A stretch of 64,000 nt of DNA from Aquipseudomonas guryensis. Lineage in GTDB: Bacteria > Pseudomonadota > Gammaproteobacteria > Pseudomonadales > Pseudomonadaceae. Location of the stretch: the NCBI RefSeq assembly GCF_014164785.1, contig NZ_JACJFN010000001.1, forward strand, positions 1,426,001 through 1,490,000, in the 5' to 3' direction. Shown in pieces: positions 37,057 to 46,431 of the stretch (its first letter is position 1; every line of letters starts with the position of its first letter). The translations under genes and the position numbers were made by a program. The notes below the pieces were generated by a model. It was not told where the DNA came from, did not search any database, and saw only the letters and a program-made list of their open reading frames with translations.

Positions 37057-38188
37057 TGTTAGGGGTTTAGCGCGAGGCTTAATAAAGTCAGCTTGGTTGA
37101 GGGTTCCATCTTGGCGCTCACTCAAATATATCGGGTGCTCTAATACTTATCTTTTTCTTCCTATCAATGGTGCAGGGCTAGGGCATCTGACCCGCACTCT
37201 GGCGGTCGCTCGCCGTCTTCAGCAGCAGAAGCCGGATGCAAAGATTGTGTTTCTTACCACAAGTATAGGCGTTACCTTGGTGCACCGTGCTGGCTTCGTT
37301 TGCCACCATGTAACACCGGCAGCACTTCTTAATGAAAGTCCAGCTGCCTGGAACCAATTGTTTTTTAAGAGTATCGAGGCTGTTCTGGCGCTTCATCGGC
37401 CCGGTACGCTGGTGTTTGACGGTACGGCACCCTATCTGGGGTTGCAGCGGATCATGCGTTTGTACACCCGCATCCGCTATGTCTGGGTTAAACGTGGCCT
37501 GTATAAGGCGGGTGTCGATCAGGAGAAGATTAAGGGCTATATCGAGCTCTTCGATAACATCATCGCGCCAGGTGAGCTCTCCGAGTTGGGGTCTGTCAAT
37601 GAAGAAGCTGATAAGAAGGTTTGTCGGGTAGACCCAATTGCCCTGCTCGACCGAGCTGATCTCTTGGACCGAGCAACTGCCCGGAAGATGCTGCGTCTTT
37701 CCGAAGACTGCACCTGTGCTTATGTGCAGCTAGGTGCCGGTAATATCAACGGCATTGCCGACCTACAGGATCGCGTGATCAAGCATTTGCAGCGGCGAGG
37801 TATTGAGGTTGTATTGGGACAGTCGCCTATCGCGTTGAAGCCAGAGCCTAATCTAGATGCTGATAGTGTGATAGTGGACTACCCAAATAGCCGGTACTTC
37901 TCTGCATTTGATTTCTCCATTCTGGCAGGTGGTTATAACTCGGTCTGTGAGGCCGTTATGCTTGGGTTGCCTACCTTATTCGTCCCCAATATGTCGACTG
38001 GTGCCGATGATCAGTTACGTCGTGTCGAGATGGCGGCTCACTTTGGTCCCTATAAGGTGCTTACCGATATCAGTGAGAGGCAGTTGGATTCGGCGATAGA
38101 CTCCTTTCTCGGTGAGTGTGTTCGGCCATGCTATCAAGGGCGTAATGGCGCTGAAGACGCAGCTCGATTGCTTTGGGAGATGAGATAG
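37049..38188 (+). CDS. GT28/MurG-like glycosyltransferase
   Basis: A 379-residue GT-B protein. The N-terminal half has PINGAGLGHLTRTLAVARRLQ, with the MurG/UGT-like Gly-rich loop and His. The C-terminal half has VQLGAGN and ILAGGYNSVCEAVMLGLPTLFVP, the donor-binding site of GT28 enzymes. It starts with GTG and overlaps the previous gene by 8 bases, so this is one transcription unit with the two genes before. Substrates are unknown. Confidence 0.75.
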   Translation: MINVRGLARGLIKSAWLRVPSWRSLKYIGCSNTYLFLPINGAGLGHLTRTLAVARRLQQQKPDAKIVFLTTSIGVTLVHRAGFVCHHVTPAALLNESPAAWNQLFFKSIEAVLALHRPGTLVFDGTAPYLGLQRIMRLYTRIRYVWVKRGLYKAGVDQEKIKGYIELFDNIIAPGELSELGSVNEEADKKVCRVDPIALLDRADLLDRATARKMLRLSEDCTCAYVQLGAGNINGIADLQDRVIKHLQRRGIEVVLGQSPIALKPEPNLDADSVIVDYPNSRYFSAFDFSILAGGYNSVCEAVMLGLPTLFVPNMSTGADDQLRRVEMAAHFGPYKVLTDISERQLDSAIDSFLGECVRPCYQGRNGAEDAARLLWEMR

Positions 38189-38606
38189 CGGTGTGTGCAA
38201 TTAATGAGGCTTTCAATAGTTGGCTCAATATTTTTCTGGCTATTGAGTTGTGAGGGATATTTTCATGTGGCAATGTGATTTTTAATCAGCATTCATGAGT
38301 TTCTCTATAACTGTCCGAAGAAATTTTAAGCACAGTAGGTTTTTTTGCTTGGGTTTTTGATTTGACTGTTGTGTTGTTATCTGGCCACTTGTGATCCTGT
38401 TTGTTTGCTGGTTAATGAAATTTCAGTTTAATTTTGATTTATGCACTATGGGCGGCTTATTAATTTCTACACAGGCTGTGCTCGTGTTTTTGGGCGTTTC
38501 GTAAGTTTTTAAGATATGCGCCTTCAGGGCGCAGTGCCAGCAGGCTTAGGGCTTTCTGGTTTCTTGCACTTAAAATTTATGTATCGATTTTTTCTTGGGT
38601 CTGAGC
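38189..38606. other. A+T-rich intergenic region before cysC
   Basis: A 418-base gap rich in T with no open frame that looks like a gene. I see no clear terminator or promoter. The change of composition at cysC suggests that two blocks of different origin meet here. It probably holds the promoter of the cysC block. Confidence 0.4.
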
Positions 38607-39236
38607 ATGGCTGATACACCGTACGAGAAGCAGAGCGACAATGCGTCGTTTGTAGTTTGGAGTCACAGTAGTGTTACGCCTGCAGTACGGGCTCAGAGTT
38701 TGGGGCAACAACCTGTCTGTATTTGGTTTACCGGCTTATCAGGTTCAGGCAAGTCGACTCTGGCCAATGCGCTAGAGGTGGCATTGCAACGTGCGGGGCT
38801 GCATACCATGCTGCTGGATGGCGACAATGTGCGCCATGGTCTGTGCAAGGATCTTGGAATGAGCGCCGTTGATCGTCACGAGAACATCCGCCGGGTAGCC
38901 GAGACGGCCAAGCTCATGGTTGATGCCGGCCTGGTGGTGATCGCTGCGTTCATATCGCCCTTTCGCGAAGATCGAGCCAGGGCTCGCGAGCTGCTTGAGC
39001 CTGGGCAGTTTTTTGAAGTCCATCTACAGACATCGCTGGCGGTTTGTGAGGCGCGCGACCCGAAGGGCCTGTACCACATGGCGCGTAGCGGCAAGATCGT
39101 CGACTTCACAGGTATCGACAGCCCTTATGAAGAGCCTGTAAGCCCGGAGGTGAGGCTGGATACTGCAGCCCATGACGTCGACGCGCTTGTGGCGCAGTTG
39201 CTCAGCAAGGTTTTCCCCTCGCGGTGGCCGTCTTGA
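38607..39236 (+). CDS. cysC: Adenylyl-sulfate kinase (APS kinase)
   Basis: A 209-residue kinase that phosphorylates APS to PAPS. The P loop is [17 protein letters not shown], and the family motifs [39 protein letters not shown] and [11 protein letters not shown] are all present. It is a stand-alone CysC, not the CysNC fusion used in assimilation. Inside a glycan cluster and with a sulfotransferase-like gene nearby, it points to PAPS made for sulfation. I took the ATG at 38607; a TTG 12 bases earlier is open. Confidence 0.93.
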   Translation: MADTPYEKQSDNASFVVWSHSSVTPAVRAQSLGQQPVCIWFTGLSGSGKSTLANALEVALQRAGLHTMLLDGDNVRHGLCKDLGMSAVDRHENIRRVAETAKLMVDAGLVVIAAFISPFREDRARARELLEPGQFFEVHLQTSLAVCEARDPKGLYHMARSGKIVDFTGIDSPYEEPVSPEVRLDTAAHDVDALVAQLLSKVFPSRWPS

Positions 39237-41062
39237 TCGCGAACTGCTCTGCCGTTCTGGCTTGGCTGTCGAGCTTTATCGGCCGCCTTGTACGGGTAGC
39301 TCCCCTGCAGGTGCCTGCTTCGATTCTGGCTTCGCTGTGTTCGCAGGTCTTTCAGATCGTGGCTTTTCTATTGCCGCTAAAGGTAATGATCCTGCTTGGC
39401 TCACATGGCGTACCGGGCTACTTTCCCCGATTCCTGGAGGGTATCGAGCGAGAGCGGCTGATTCTACTGCTGTCAGTAGCTGCAGCGCTGTTGTACATGA
39501 TGCATCTGCTGATGGACTTCATCGGGGCTACTTTCGCTCGAGCGGGGAGCGACCGGCTTATCGTGCAGCGCCAAGAGGGTGAGGCACTTACAAAACAGCA
39601 GAAGATCGCCCTGAGCTGTTATCGAGGGGTTATCACGATAGCTGGCGGCTCGATATTTGCTCTCGGCGTGTTGAGCTTTCTGGGCTGGAGCAACGGCCAG
39701 TTGCTGGCCGTGGTGCTGGGCTATTTCGCTTCATGTTTCTTGCTAGCTGAGCTGGTGTTTACATGGAGGCCAGCCCTGCTCGAAAAGGCTATTGCCCAGT
39801 TCCCCCGTTTGATCGATGTGCTGTCTGCCTGCGGCTTTTTGCTGGTATTCGGTTTTCTGGTCAGGAGTTTTCTCTATGGCGAAGCCAAAGGGCTGCTGAT
39901 GGGTATCCTGATCCTGTTGCTGTGCAGACAGATGTTCAGCCGTCTGGCGATGGCGCTGAAGAGCATCGAACGCCTGTATGGTCAGCGTGAGCGGGCTCTA
40001 CTGGTTCTCGGTGGGCAACAGATAGGGGTATTCGATGAGGAGGAGGATGGGGACGAGTCCTTCCGTGATCCGCTTGAGCGAACTGACGAATTTGCTGCTG
40101 GGCCGGTAGGGCTTCTCGATGGTGGCGGAGGTGAGGCGCTTCTTCGTCGACGTGAGCAGGGGCAGCCTGACTTCTGGGGCGTGGTTGCCCCCGAGCACTG
40201 TGTGACCTGGGTAAGGGAGGTCCTGAGTGCGGCAGGCGTGACTACCCGCGAGATGCACATCGAACAGTTGGATGGGGGGCGCAAAGGCGAACTGACGCTG
40301 CACTTGGCATGCGCTGGAGCAGGGCAGAGCGCCGAACATTTTCTGTTCAAGGCATTTAACCGACAGGAAACGAAACGGGTGAACCGCGCTGCGACTTTGC
40401 TGACTCTGTATCCGGGGCAGGCAGCGGTAAGACTGCGGGCGGTTATCGAGCGCGATGGCTTCGCGGCACACCTATACGATTGGGCAGAGCAGGCGAGTCC
40501 GTTGGACAATGTTCAAGTCGTTTACGCATGCAGGGAGCAGGCATTTATCGAGTCCTGCGCCTGGCAGGTTCCCGAAGCACTTGTTGTCACATGTCAGCCG
40601 GGGAGCCTGGTCGAGCGCTGCAGTCCTGCGTTGTGGGCGCGTTGTCAGGTTTTTTCGCGCTGGCTGGATGCCGACATCCGAGAATCAGTGGATGCCTTTG
40701 CGGCGGTGCCTTTCCGCCTGCAGAGTGCGCTCGGAGAGCTCCCCCTGCGGCTGTATAACCCGGACATCACGCTTGGTAACACATATGTACTGAAAGACTC
40801 CCTGAAGGCACTCAGGTGGGAGAGTTGGACACTCGAGCCAATCGGCAGCGGCTGGCCTCTTGAGCTCGGGCTGGAGCGACTAGATCAGGTCTTTGCCCAT
40901 GCTCGCGAGAGCAGCGAGGAACTGCACGCTTTATCTGCATTGCAGGTACGGCTGGCGGCGCTGGCTTTCGCCTTTGAAGAGCGCTGCGCTCAGTGGGCCT
41001 ACCTCAGTGCATTCGCTTTGCTCGGGGAGCTCCGTGACACCCTCGATGCGTTGGAGTGCTAA
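39224..41062 (+). CDS. Membrane protein with C-terminal kinase-like domain
   Basis: A 612-residue protein of unknown family. About six membrane helices fill residues 30-240, then a linker with an acidic patch ([11 protein letters not shown], 270-280). The soluble C-terminal region (about 320-560) has an order that resembles an aminoglycoside-phosphotransferase or kinase fold. It shows a Lys in HFLFKAF (376), a hinge-like [13 protein letters not shown] (416-428), and NPDITLGN (512-519), which mimics the HxDxxxxN catalytic loop with D514 and N519. The DFG-like Asp is not obvious (perhaps WTLEPIG). It overlaps cysC by 13 bases from this GTG, or by 4 from a TTG at 39233. Confidence 0.45.
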   Translation: MAVLIANCSAVLAWLSSFIGRLVRVAPLQVPASILASLCSQVFQIVAFLLPLKVMILLGSHGVPGYFPRFLEGIERERLILLLSVAAALLYMMHLLMDFIGATFARAGSDRLIVQRQEGEALTKQQKIALSCYRGVITIAGGSIFALGVLSFLGWSNGQLLAVVLGYFASCFLLAELVFTWRPALLEKAIAQFPRLIDVLSACGFLLVFGFLVRSFLYGEAKGLLMGILILLLCRQMFSRLAMALKSIERLYGQRERALLVLGGQQIGVFDEEEDGDESFRDPLERTDEFAAGPVGLLDGGGGEALLRRREQGQPDFWGVVAPEHCVTWVREVLSAAGVTTREMHIEQLDGGRKGELTLHLACAGAGQSAEHFLFKAFNRQETKRVNRAATLLTLYPGQAAVRLRAVIERDGFAAHLYDWAEQASPLDNVQVVYACREQAFIESCAWQVPEALVVTCQPGSLVERCSPALWARCQVFSRWLDADIRESVDAFAAVPFRLQSALGELPLRLYNPDITLGNTYVLKDSLKALRWESWTLEPIGSGWPLELGLERLDQVFAHARESSEELHALSALQVRLAALAFAFEERCAQWAYLSAFALLGELRDTLDALEC

Positions 41063-41119
41063 CCGAGCGGTTTTATTTTGTGGGTTTCGGCTGTGGTCAG
41101 TGGACATGGCATAAAGGGG

Positions 41120-41129
41120 GGGGGGCTTG
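41120..41129 (+). promoter_or_regulatory. Ribosome site containing a run of ten G
   Basis: The only clear ribosome site for the next gene is AAA followed by ten G (41116-41125) and CTT, directly before a GTG start at 41129. A homopolymer here can change length by slippage and would change spacing to the start. Confidence 0.5.
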
Positions 41130-42325
41130 TGGCACGTATTGCAATGATTGTCTGGAACGACTTCCTTAATGATGCTCGTGTGCTTAAAGAAGCGGAAAGT
41201 CTGGCTATGGCTGGATATTGCGTTGTTGTGAATGCGCTTCATGTACCAGGCAAAACCATGGTGGAAGAACCGCTTGGTAATGACATATGGGTTCGCCGGG
41301 TATCTACTTCGGTGATCTATTCCTTGCTGGGCGTCTTTACCGCTGCGCCAAGGCCCGCCAATCAGGCGAAGGCTGGTGCTTTGGCGGCACTCTGGAAAAT
41401 CATGGGGCGTGCTTGGGGGCATTTCCTTCTGTTACGTAATGTTCTATTGCAGCGGCCCGATGTGGTTCATGCTCATGATGTCAACACCCTGCCTACGGCT
41501 TGGCTGGCTGCTCGTCTCTGCCGTGCCCGCCTTGTTTATGATGCCCATGAGATCAGCACCAGCCGTGAGGGTTACTCGAGCTTCAGGAAAATAGTCGCGT
41601 TGGTTGAGCGCAGCTTGATGCCCCGCGCTGAAGCTACTATTACCACCACTACTCTGCGCGCCAAGTTTTTTGCCCGGGCTTATGGTGTGGCCCGGCCGCT
41701 GGTGCTGCAGAATCGTCCACGCTTGCAGCGCGTCGAGCGCAGCCAGCGTATCCGAGATGAGTTGCAGCTGGTCGAGAGCTGGCCTGTGATTCTGTATCAG
41801 GGCGGACTACAGCCTGGTAGAGGTTTGGCCGAGCTGGTGCGGCTTGCTGGGGATGTACCGGATGCTTACTTCGTCTTCATCGGCGGCGGGAGCCTGGCCG
41901 ACTCTTTAAGAGAGCTGGCGGAAAGCCTCGGTGTGAGTGACAGGGTTCGTTTTATCCCGACTGTATCCCTGGCTGATCTCCCAAGCTATACCGCTTCCGC
42001 TGACATAGGTGTTCAGCCGATCGAGAATACTTGCCTGAACCATTACACAACCGACTCCAACAAGCTGTTTGAGTATGTTCAGGCGGGGTTGCCGATTGTC
42101 ACCTCGGATCTTCCGGAGATCCGCCGGGTTGTACGCACTTGGCAAGTGGGGGTTCTTGTTGCTCCGAGCGATTGGGCGTCCATGGCACATGCTCTAAGGT
42201 CTCTCGTTGCGGATGCGTCCGCCCGCCAGAAATATTCGCAGAACTGTTTGGCAGCCGCTGCTGATCTGAGCTGGGAAGCGCAAGAAAGTGAATTGTTGGC
42301 CCTTTATCGTGGGTTGAGCCTCTAG
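41129..42325 (+). CDS. GT4-family glycosyltransferase
   Basis: A 398-residue GT-B transferase. The N-terminal half shows VVHAHDVNTLPTAWLAA and VYDAHE. The C-terminal half shows LYQGGLQPGRGLAELV, FIGGGSL and the donor motif region NHYTTDSNKLFEYVQAGLPIVTSDLPEIR (E-x7-E type). The GTG start at 41129 follows a G-rich ribosome site; longer readings have no site. The gene sits between the kinase-like protein and the MBOAT gene, suggesting it builds the acylated part of the glycan. Confidence 0.85.
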   Translation: MARIAMIVWNDFLNDARVLKEAESLAMAGYCVVVNALHVPGKTMVEEPLGNDIWVRRVSTSVIYSLLGVFTAAPRPANQAKAGALAALWKIMGRAWGHFLLLRNVLLQRPDVVHAHDVNTLPTAWLAARLCRARLVYDAHEISTSREGYSSFRKIVALVERSLMPRAEATITTTTLRAKFFARAYGVARPLVLQNRPRLQRVERSQRIRDELQLVESWPVILYQGGLQPGRGLAELVRLAGDVPDAYFVFIGGGSLADSLRELAESLGVSDRVRFIPTVSLADLPSYTASADIGVQPIENTCLNHYTTDSNKLFEYVQAGLPIVTSDLPEIRRVVRTWQVGVLVAPSDWASMAHALRSLVADASARQKYSQNCLAAAADLSWEAQESELLALYRGLSL

Positions 42326-42351
42326 GGCTGAAGATATAAAAGGATCGCCAC

Positions 42352-43821
42352 ATGCTGTTCAGTTCGTATGAATTTATTTTCTTCTTTTTGCCAGTCACGG
42401 TGCTGGTCTATTTCTTCCTGAACCACCGGCGTTTGGTCGTGGCAGGGAAGTGCTGGTTGGTTCTTGCCAGCCTGTTCTTCTACGGTTGGTGGGATGTGGC
42501 CTATCTGCCGTTGATCGTCATATCCATGCTCTTCAACTTTGCCGTGGGTAGCGGGCTAGCACGTCAAGGCGACTTACGTGTTGGGTTTTCTAAGAAAACT
42601 ATTCTGACTTTCGGCATCACTCTTAACTTAGTACTGCTAGGTTACTTTAAATATGTGGACTTCTTCATTGAGAACCTTAACTGGGTGCTCGATGAAGATT
42701 TGACCTTGCCCAAGGTCGTCCTACCGTTGGCGATAAGCTTCTTCACATTTACCCAGATTACGTATTTAGTTGATAGCTACCGGGGGAAAACCGGTGAGTA
42801 TGACTTCCTGAACTATGCGCTGTTCGTGACATTCTTTCCGCACCTGATTGCCGGGCCGATTGTCCATCATTACCAGTTGATGCCGCAGTTTGCGTCTCGC
42901 TGGAATATGCTCAGACGCTATCGGAATATCTGCCTGGGGCTCTTCATATTCAGTGTCGGTTTTTTCAAGAAAGTTGTCTTGGCGGATACCTTTGCCGGCT
43001 GGGCAACCCCAGGATTCGACGAAAAGGAAGTGCTCGACTTTACTGAGGCCTGGGTAACCAGTTTGTCCTATACTTTCCAGCTGTATTTTGACTTTAGCGG
43101 CTATACCGATATGGCAATAGGTGCATCGCTACTCTTCAATATTCGCCTGCCGATAAATTTCAACTCGCCCTACAAGGCACTCAGTATTCAAGACTTTTGG
43201 CGACGTTGGCACATTACCCTTAGCAATTTCCTGCGGGATTATCTGTATATACCGATGGGCGGTAATAGAAATGGCGCGGCACTCACCTACCTCAACCTGT
43301 TCACTACCTTTTTGCTGGGGGGCTTGTGGCATGGTGCGAGCTGGATGTTTGTCATTTGGGGGGCGCTGCATGGTGGGGCTTTGGTGATTCATCGAGCATG
43401 GCAGCAGTTCGGTCTGCGCATGCCTGCCTTGCTAGGATGGTTTCTCACGTTCAACTTCGTAAATTTTGCCTGGGTCTTCTTTCGGGCCAAGGATCTTGAG
43501 TCCGCCTTCAAGGTGCTCGAAGGCATGTTCCTCTTCGATTCAGACGCTCTGGTCAGGGCCGCTGCAAGTCTTCAGAACTATAAATTTGATTCGTTGGCCA
43601 GCCTGCTTATCCCGGGTTTGGCAGCGGGGCAGCTCACGGTTTATCTATGGTTGCTAGGGGCTTTTGCGCTGGTTTTATTCTTCCGGAATACGAGTCAGTA
43701 TACGGCTCCGGCGAGAGGGGTGGCTCTTTTCCAGCCGCTTGCTTATTCGTTTCTGGCGGCATTCGCGTTAACCGCTTCGCTGTTTTCGACCTACTCAGAA
43801 TTTATATATTTTAATTTCTAA
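42352..43821 (+). CDS. MBOAT-family O-acyltransferase (AlgI-like)
   Basis: A 489-residue membrane protein with about ten helices. It has the MBOAT pattern of PF03062: LFFYGWWDVAYL, an amphipathic RMxxRDFW-type region seen as SIQDFWRRWHITLSNFLRDY, and the catalytic His327 in GGLWHGASWMF with His340 in GALHGG. AlgI-like proteins pass acetyl groups across the inner membrane to a periplasmic partner that modifies a polysaccharide. AAAAGGA precedes the ATG. The next gene starts 2 bases after the stop and encodes an SGNH-like partner. Confidence 0.93.
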   Translation: MLFSSYEFIFFFLPVTVLVYFFLNHRRLVVAGKCWLVLASLFFYGWWDVAYLPLIVISMLFNFAVGSGLARQGDLRVGFSKKTILTFGITLNLVLLGYFKYVDFFIENLNWVLDEDLTLPKVVLPLAISFFTFTQITYLVDSYRGKTGEYDFLNYALFVTFFPHLIAGPIVHHYQLMPQFASRWNMLRRYRNICLGLFIFSVGFFKKVVLADTFAGWATPGFDEKEVLDFTEAWVTSLSYTFQLYFDFSGYTDMAIGASLLFNIRLPINFNSPYKALSIQDFWRRWHITLSNFLRDYLYIPMGGNRNGAALTYLNLFTTFLLGGLWHGASWMFVIWGALHGGALVIHRAWQQFGLRMPALLGWFLTFNFVNFAWVFFRAKDLESAFKVLEGMFLFDSDALVRAAASLQNYKFDSLASLLIPGLAAGQLTVYLWLLGAFALVLFFRNTSQYTAPARGVALFQPLAYSFLAAFALTASLFSTYSEFIYFNF

Positions 43822-43823
43822 CC

Positions 43824-45002
43824 ATGAATAAAATTAATTATAAATTAGCGATCTATCTGTTCTTTTTTTTCGCCGCGGGTCTTTTTTCTGTCTTGCCCGT
43901 CGCGCTTTATTTTTATGATCCGCTGCAGTTGTTTCATGCGGCATGGGGGCGGTCGCCGACTTTTGATAAGGACATGCGGCAACAGGTTGCAGGGATTGTC
44001 CGTAATTACGATTTTGATTCGATAATTCTAGGTACAAGCATGCTGGAGAATTCGTCAGCTGCTGAGGCGGGGCGAGTGCTGGGAGGAGAGTTTGTAAACA
44101 TTTCTATGTCTAGCTCGTTGCATTATGAGCGTTCTCTGGTTTTGTCCTATGTGCTTGGCAAGAAATCCCTGCGCAATGTGGTCTATTCATTGGATTATAC
44201 GTATCTTTCACCTGGGTACGATCATCCGAATTACCCCAAGGAAACTTGGAGTTATCTGTATGATAATAATCGTCTGAATGATTTCAAGGCGTATTACAAC
44301 GATAAGTATTTTCTGTGCCTGCTGCGTTGGTCTGTGGATCCACGTTGCGTTGGTAAGGCAAAGTCGCTGGATCGTCCCAATGCCTGGTTTATGCATCCGG
44401 ACCATGCCAGTCGGTTCGGAGGGTTAGATAAGTGGTTGTCGGCGGTAAATAATGGGCAAATTAAGAGTGCGTTTAAAACTATTGCCGACTCCGCAAAAAG
44501 GGTAGGAGTGCCGGTACTTGTCGATGAGTCAAGGTATTTGTCTCGTAAATCTGAGATTCTTGCATACGTCGATGATCATGTGCTTGCGCATGCAAGGGGT
44601 AATCCAAAGACTAACTTTTACTATGTGTTTCCTCCGTACTCGAGGATACACTTTTCTATTTTGTATCAGACTCAGCCAGAGCGTGCGCGCCTGCATGAGG
44701 ATGTCGTTCAGTACATCGTTAGTCAGTCGAAGAATATGCATAACGTACGTGTCTTGGGCTATGAGGATCAAGACTTTCTTGACGACATATCGAATTACAA
44801 AGATCCCCGGCATTACCATGAGAAATTTAATCGCATGTTTCTCGAAGACATGCGTGTCGGCCGTCATGTGCTTAACCAGGAAAATATAGCTGGGTATCTC
44901 TCTGTCGCTAAAGGAAAAGCCTTGGCCTTCGATTTGTCCGGCCTTGGAGCTAAAATTGAAGCGTATTTGAAGTCGAGTACTGAAAAGGGGGCAGGTCGAT
45001 GA
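43824..45002 (+). CDS. SGNH-like periplasmic acyltransferase partner of MBOAT
   Basis: A 392-residue protein with one N-terminal membrane anchor (LFFFFAAGLFSVLPVALYFY) and a periplasmic domain. The block I Ser is in IILGTSMLENS (Ser72), and DPRH at 327-330 fits the D-x-x-H of block V, so a Ser-Asp-His triad is possible. This matches the PatB/AlgJ/AlgX type partner that moves the acetyl group from the MBOAT protein to sugar. Family assignment is from motifs alone. Composition is A+T-rich relative to the core genome. Confidence 0.7.
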   Translation: MNKINYKLAIYLFFFFAAGLFSVLPVALYFYDPLQLFHAAWGRSPTFDKDMRQQVAGIVRNYDFDSIILGTSMLENSSAAEAGRVLGGEFVNISMSSSLHYERSLVLSYVLGKKSLRNVVYSLDYTYLSPGYDHPNYPKETWSYLYDNNRLNDFKAYYNDKYFLCLLRWSVDPRCVGKAKSLDRPNAWFMHPDHASRFGGLDKWLSAVNNGQIKSAFKTIADSAKRVGVPVLVDESRYLSRKSEILAYVDDHVLAHARGNPKTNFYYVFPPYSRIHFSILYQTQPERARLHEDVVQYIVSQSKNMHNVRVLGYEDQDFLDDISNYKDPRHYHEKFNRMFLEDMRVGRHVLNQENIAGYLSVAKGKALAFDLSGLGAKIEAYLKSSTEKGAGR

Positions 45003-45024
45003 CTCCCGTAAGAGAGACATCTAG

Positions 45025-46215
45025 TTGAAAACTCCGAAAATCCTGCTGCTCAGTTTTTATTATCCACCAGATCTTAGTGCCGGATCTTTCCGGGCCTCGG
45101 CGCTAGTTGATGCTCTACTCGCAGAGCGAGTTGGCAGGCTGAGGATCGATGTGATCACCACCCAGCCTTCTCGCTATGGCACCTACTCACCTGCAGCTCT
45201 GGGCGCCGAGGCTCGAGAGGGGCTGACTATCAGGAGGGTGATCCTACCTAAGGTTCGGCGGGGGATTCTGGGGCAGGTCTTGCTGTTCATTCATTTTGCG
45301 TGGGGGGCTTGGCGGCTCTCTCGTGGCCAGCAGTACGACGTGGTGGTGGCTACCTCATCCCGCCTTATGACGGCGGTTCTAGGGGCATTACTTGCGCTGG
45401 ACAAGCGTGCCCAGTTTTATGTGGATATCCGCGACATTTTTGTCGAGACACTGGCGGAGGCATTTCCCTCTCGTCTGTTCAGGCCGCTGCATTGGGTATT
45501 TTCTGGGCTGGAGAAGTTCTGTCTGCGCCGGGCAAATAAAGTGAATCTGGTCTCTCCAGGATTCTTGCCTTACTTTCAGCCGCGATACCCAGACAAGGTA
45601 TTCAGTCTGTTCCCTAATGGCGTAGATGCTGAGTTCAACAAGCCACTCGCAGGAATCAATGAGAGTCCGCCGCGTCCGTTGCGTATTGTCTATGCAGGGA
45701 ATATAGGCGATGGGCAGGGCCTGCACTATGTCATCCCCGCGCTGGCAGCCCGACTGCGGGAGCAGGCTCATTTTTTGGTGGTCGGCGACGGCGGTCGAAT
45801 CGCCGAGCTGGAAATGGCGCTCTCTTCGGCGGGCGTTGATAATGTTGAGTTACTTAAGCCGGTCAAGCGAAGTGTCTTACTGAATATTTATCGTGATGCG
45901 GATATTCTTTTCCTGCACTTGAATGATTTCAAAGCTTTCCGTCGAGTCCTGCCCTCTAAACTCTTTGAGTATGCTGCATCAAGCAAGCCTATTTGGGCTG
46001 GAGTCGCAGGTTATGCTGCGGACTTTATTCGTCAAGAGGTGCCGAACGCAGCGGTTTTTGCTCCCTGTGACATAGAGTCGGCGTTGGGCGCTTTTAAGCA
46101 ACTTAGCTTGCAGCCTACTTTGCGCGATGAGTTTGTTCAGCGCTTCTCTAGGCAGCGCATCATGCAGGCGATGGCTAAAGATGTGCTGGCGCTATCTGCC
46201 CCCGAGAGCGTGTGA
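45025..46215 (+). CDS. GT4-family glycosyltransferase (WbuB-like)
   Basis: A 396-residue GT-B transferase. It has an N-terminal FYYPPDLSAGSFRASAL loop, DIRDIFVETL, SLFPNGVDAEFN, VYAGNIGDGQGL and the donor region PSKLFEYAASSKPIWAGV. The start is TTG (behind AGAGAG); an ATG at 45000 in another frame stops after ten codons. It is the last gene of the locus, before a bidirectional terminator. Confidence 0.85.
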   Translation: MKTPKILLLSFYYPPDLSAGSFRASALVDALLAERVGRLRIDVITTQPSRYGTYSPAALGAEAREGLTIRRVILPKVRRGILGQVLLFIHFAWGAWRLSRGQQYDVVVATSSRLMTAVLGALLALDKRAQFYVDIRDIFVETLAEAFPSRLFRPLHWVFSGLEKFCLRRANKVNLVSPGFLPYFQPRYPDKVFSLFPNGVDAEFNKPLAGINESPPRPLRIVYAGNIGDGQGLHYVIPALAARLREQAHFLVVGDGGRIAELEMALSSAGVDNVELLKPVKRSVLLNIYRDADILFLHLNDFKAFRRVLPSKLFEYAASSKPIWAGVAGYAADFIRQEVPNAAVFAPCDIESALGAFKQLSLQPTLRDEFVQRFSRQRIMQAMAKDVLALSAPESV

Positions 46216-46317
46216 CTGGAAGCAGGTCAGGCCGACGGTTTCTGTGCGTTTGACTGAGCCCTTACTCATCTAGCCTCCCCTTCGCGCTATTGCTCAACGT
46301 GATGCTGGACACAAACG

Positions 46318-46348
46318 AAAAAGGCCCACCGTAAGGTGAGCCTTTTTC
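46318..46348. terminator. Bidirectional terminator between glycan locus and tRNA-Thr
   Basis: A 9-bp stem with one mismatch (aggcccacc/ggtgagcct) and a GTAA loop has an A run to the left and a T run to the right. It can end both the rightward glycan operon and the leftward tRNA transcript. Confidence 0.85.
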
Positions 46349-46355
46349 GTTTGTG

Positions 46356-46431
<76 letters not shown>

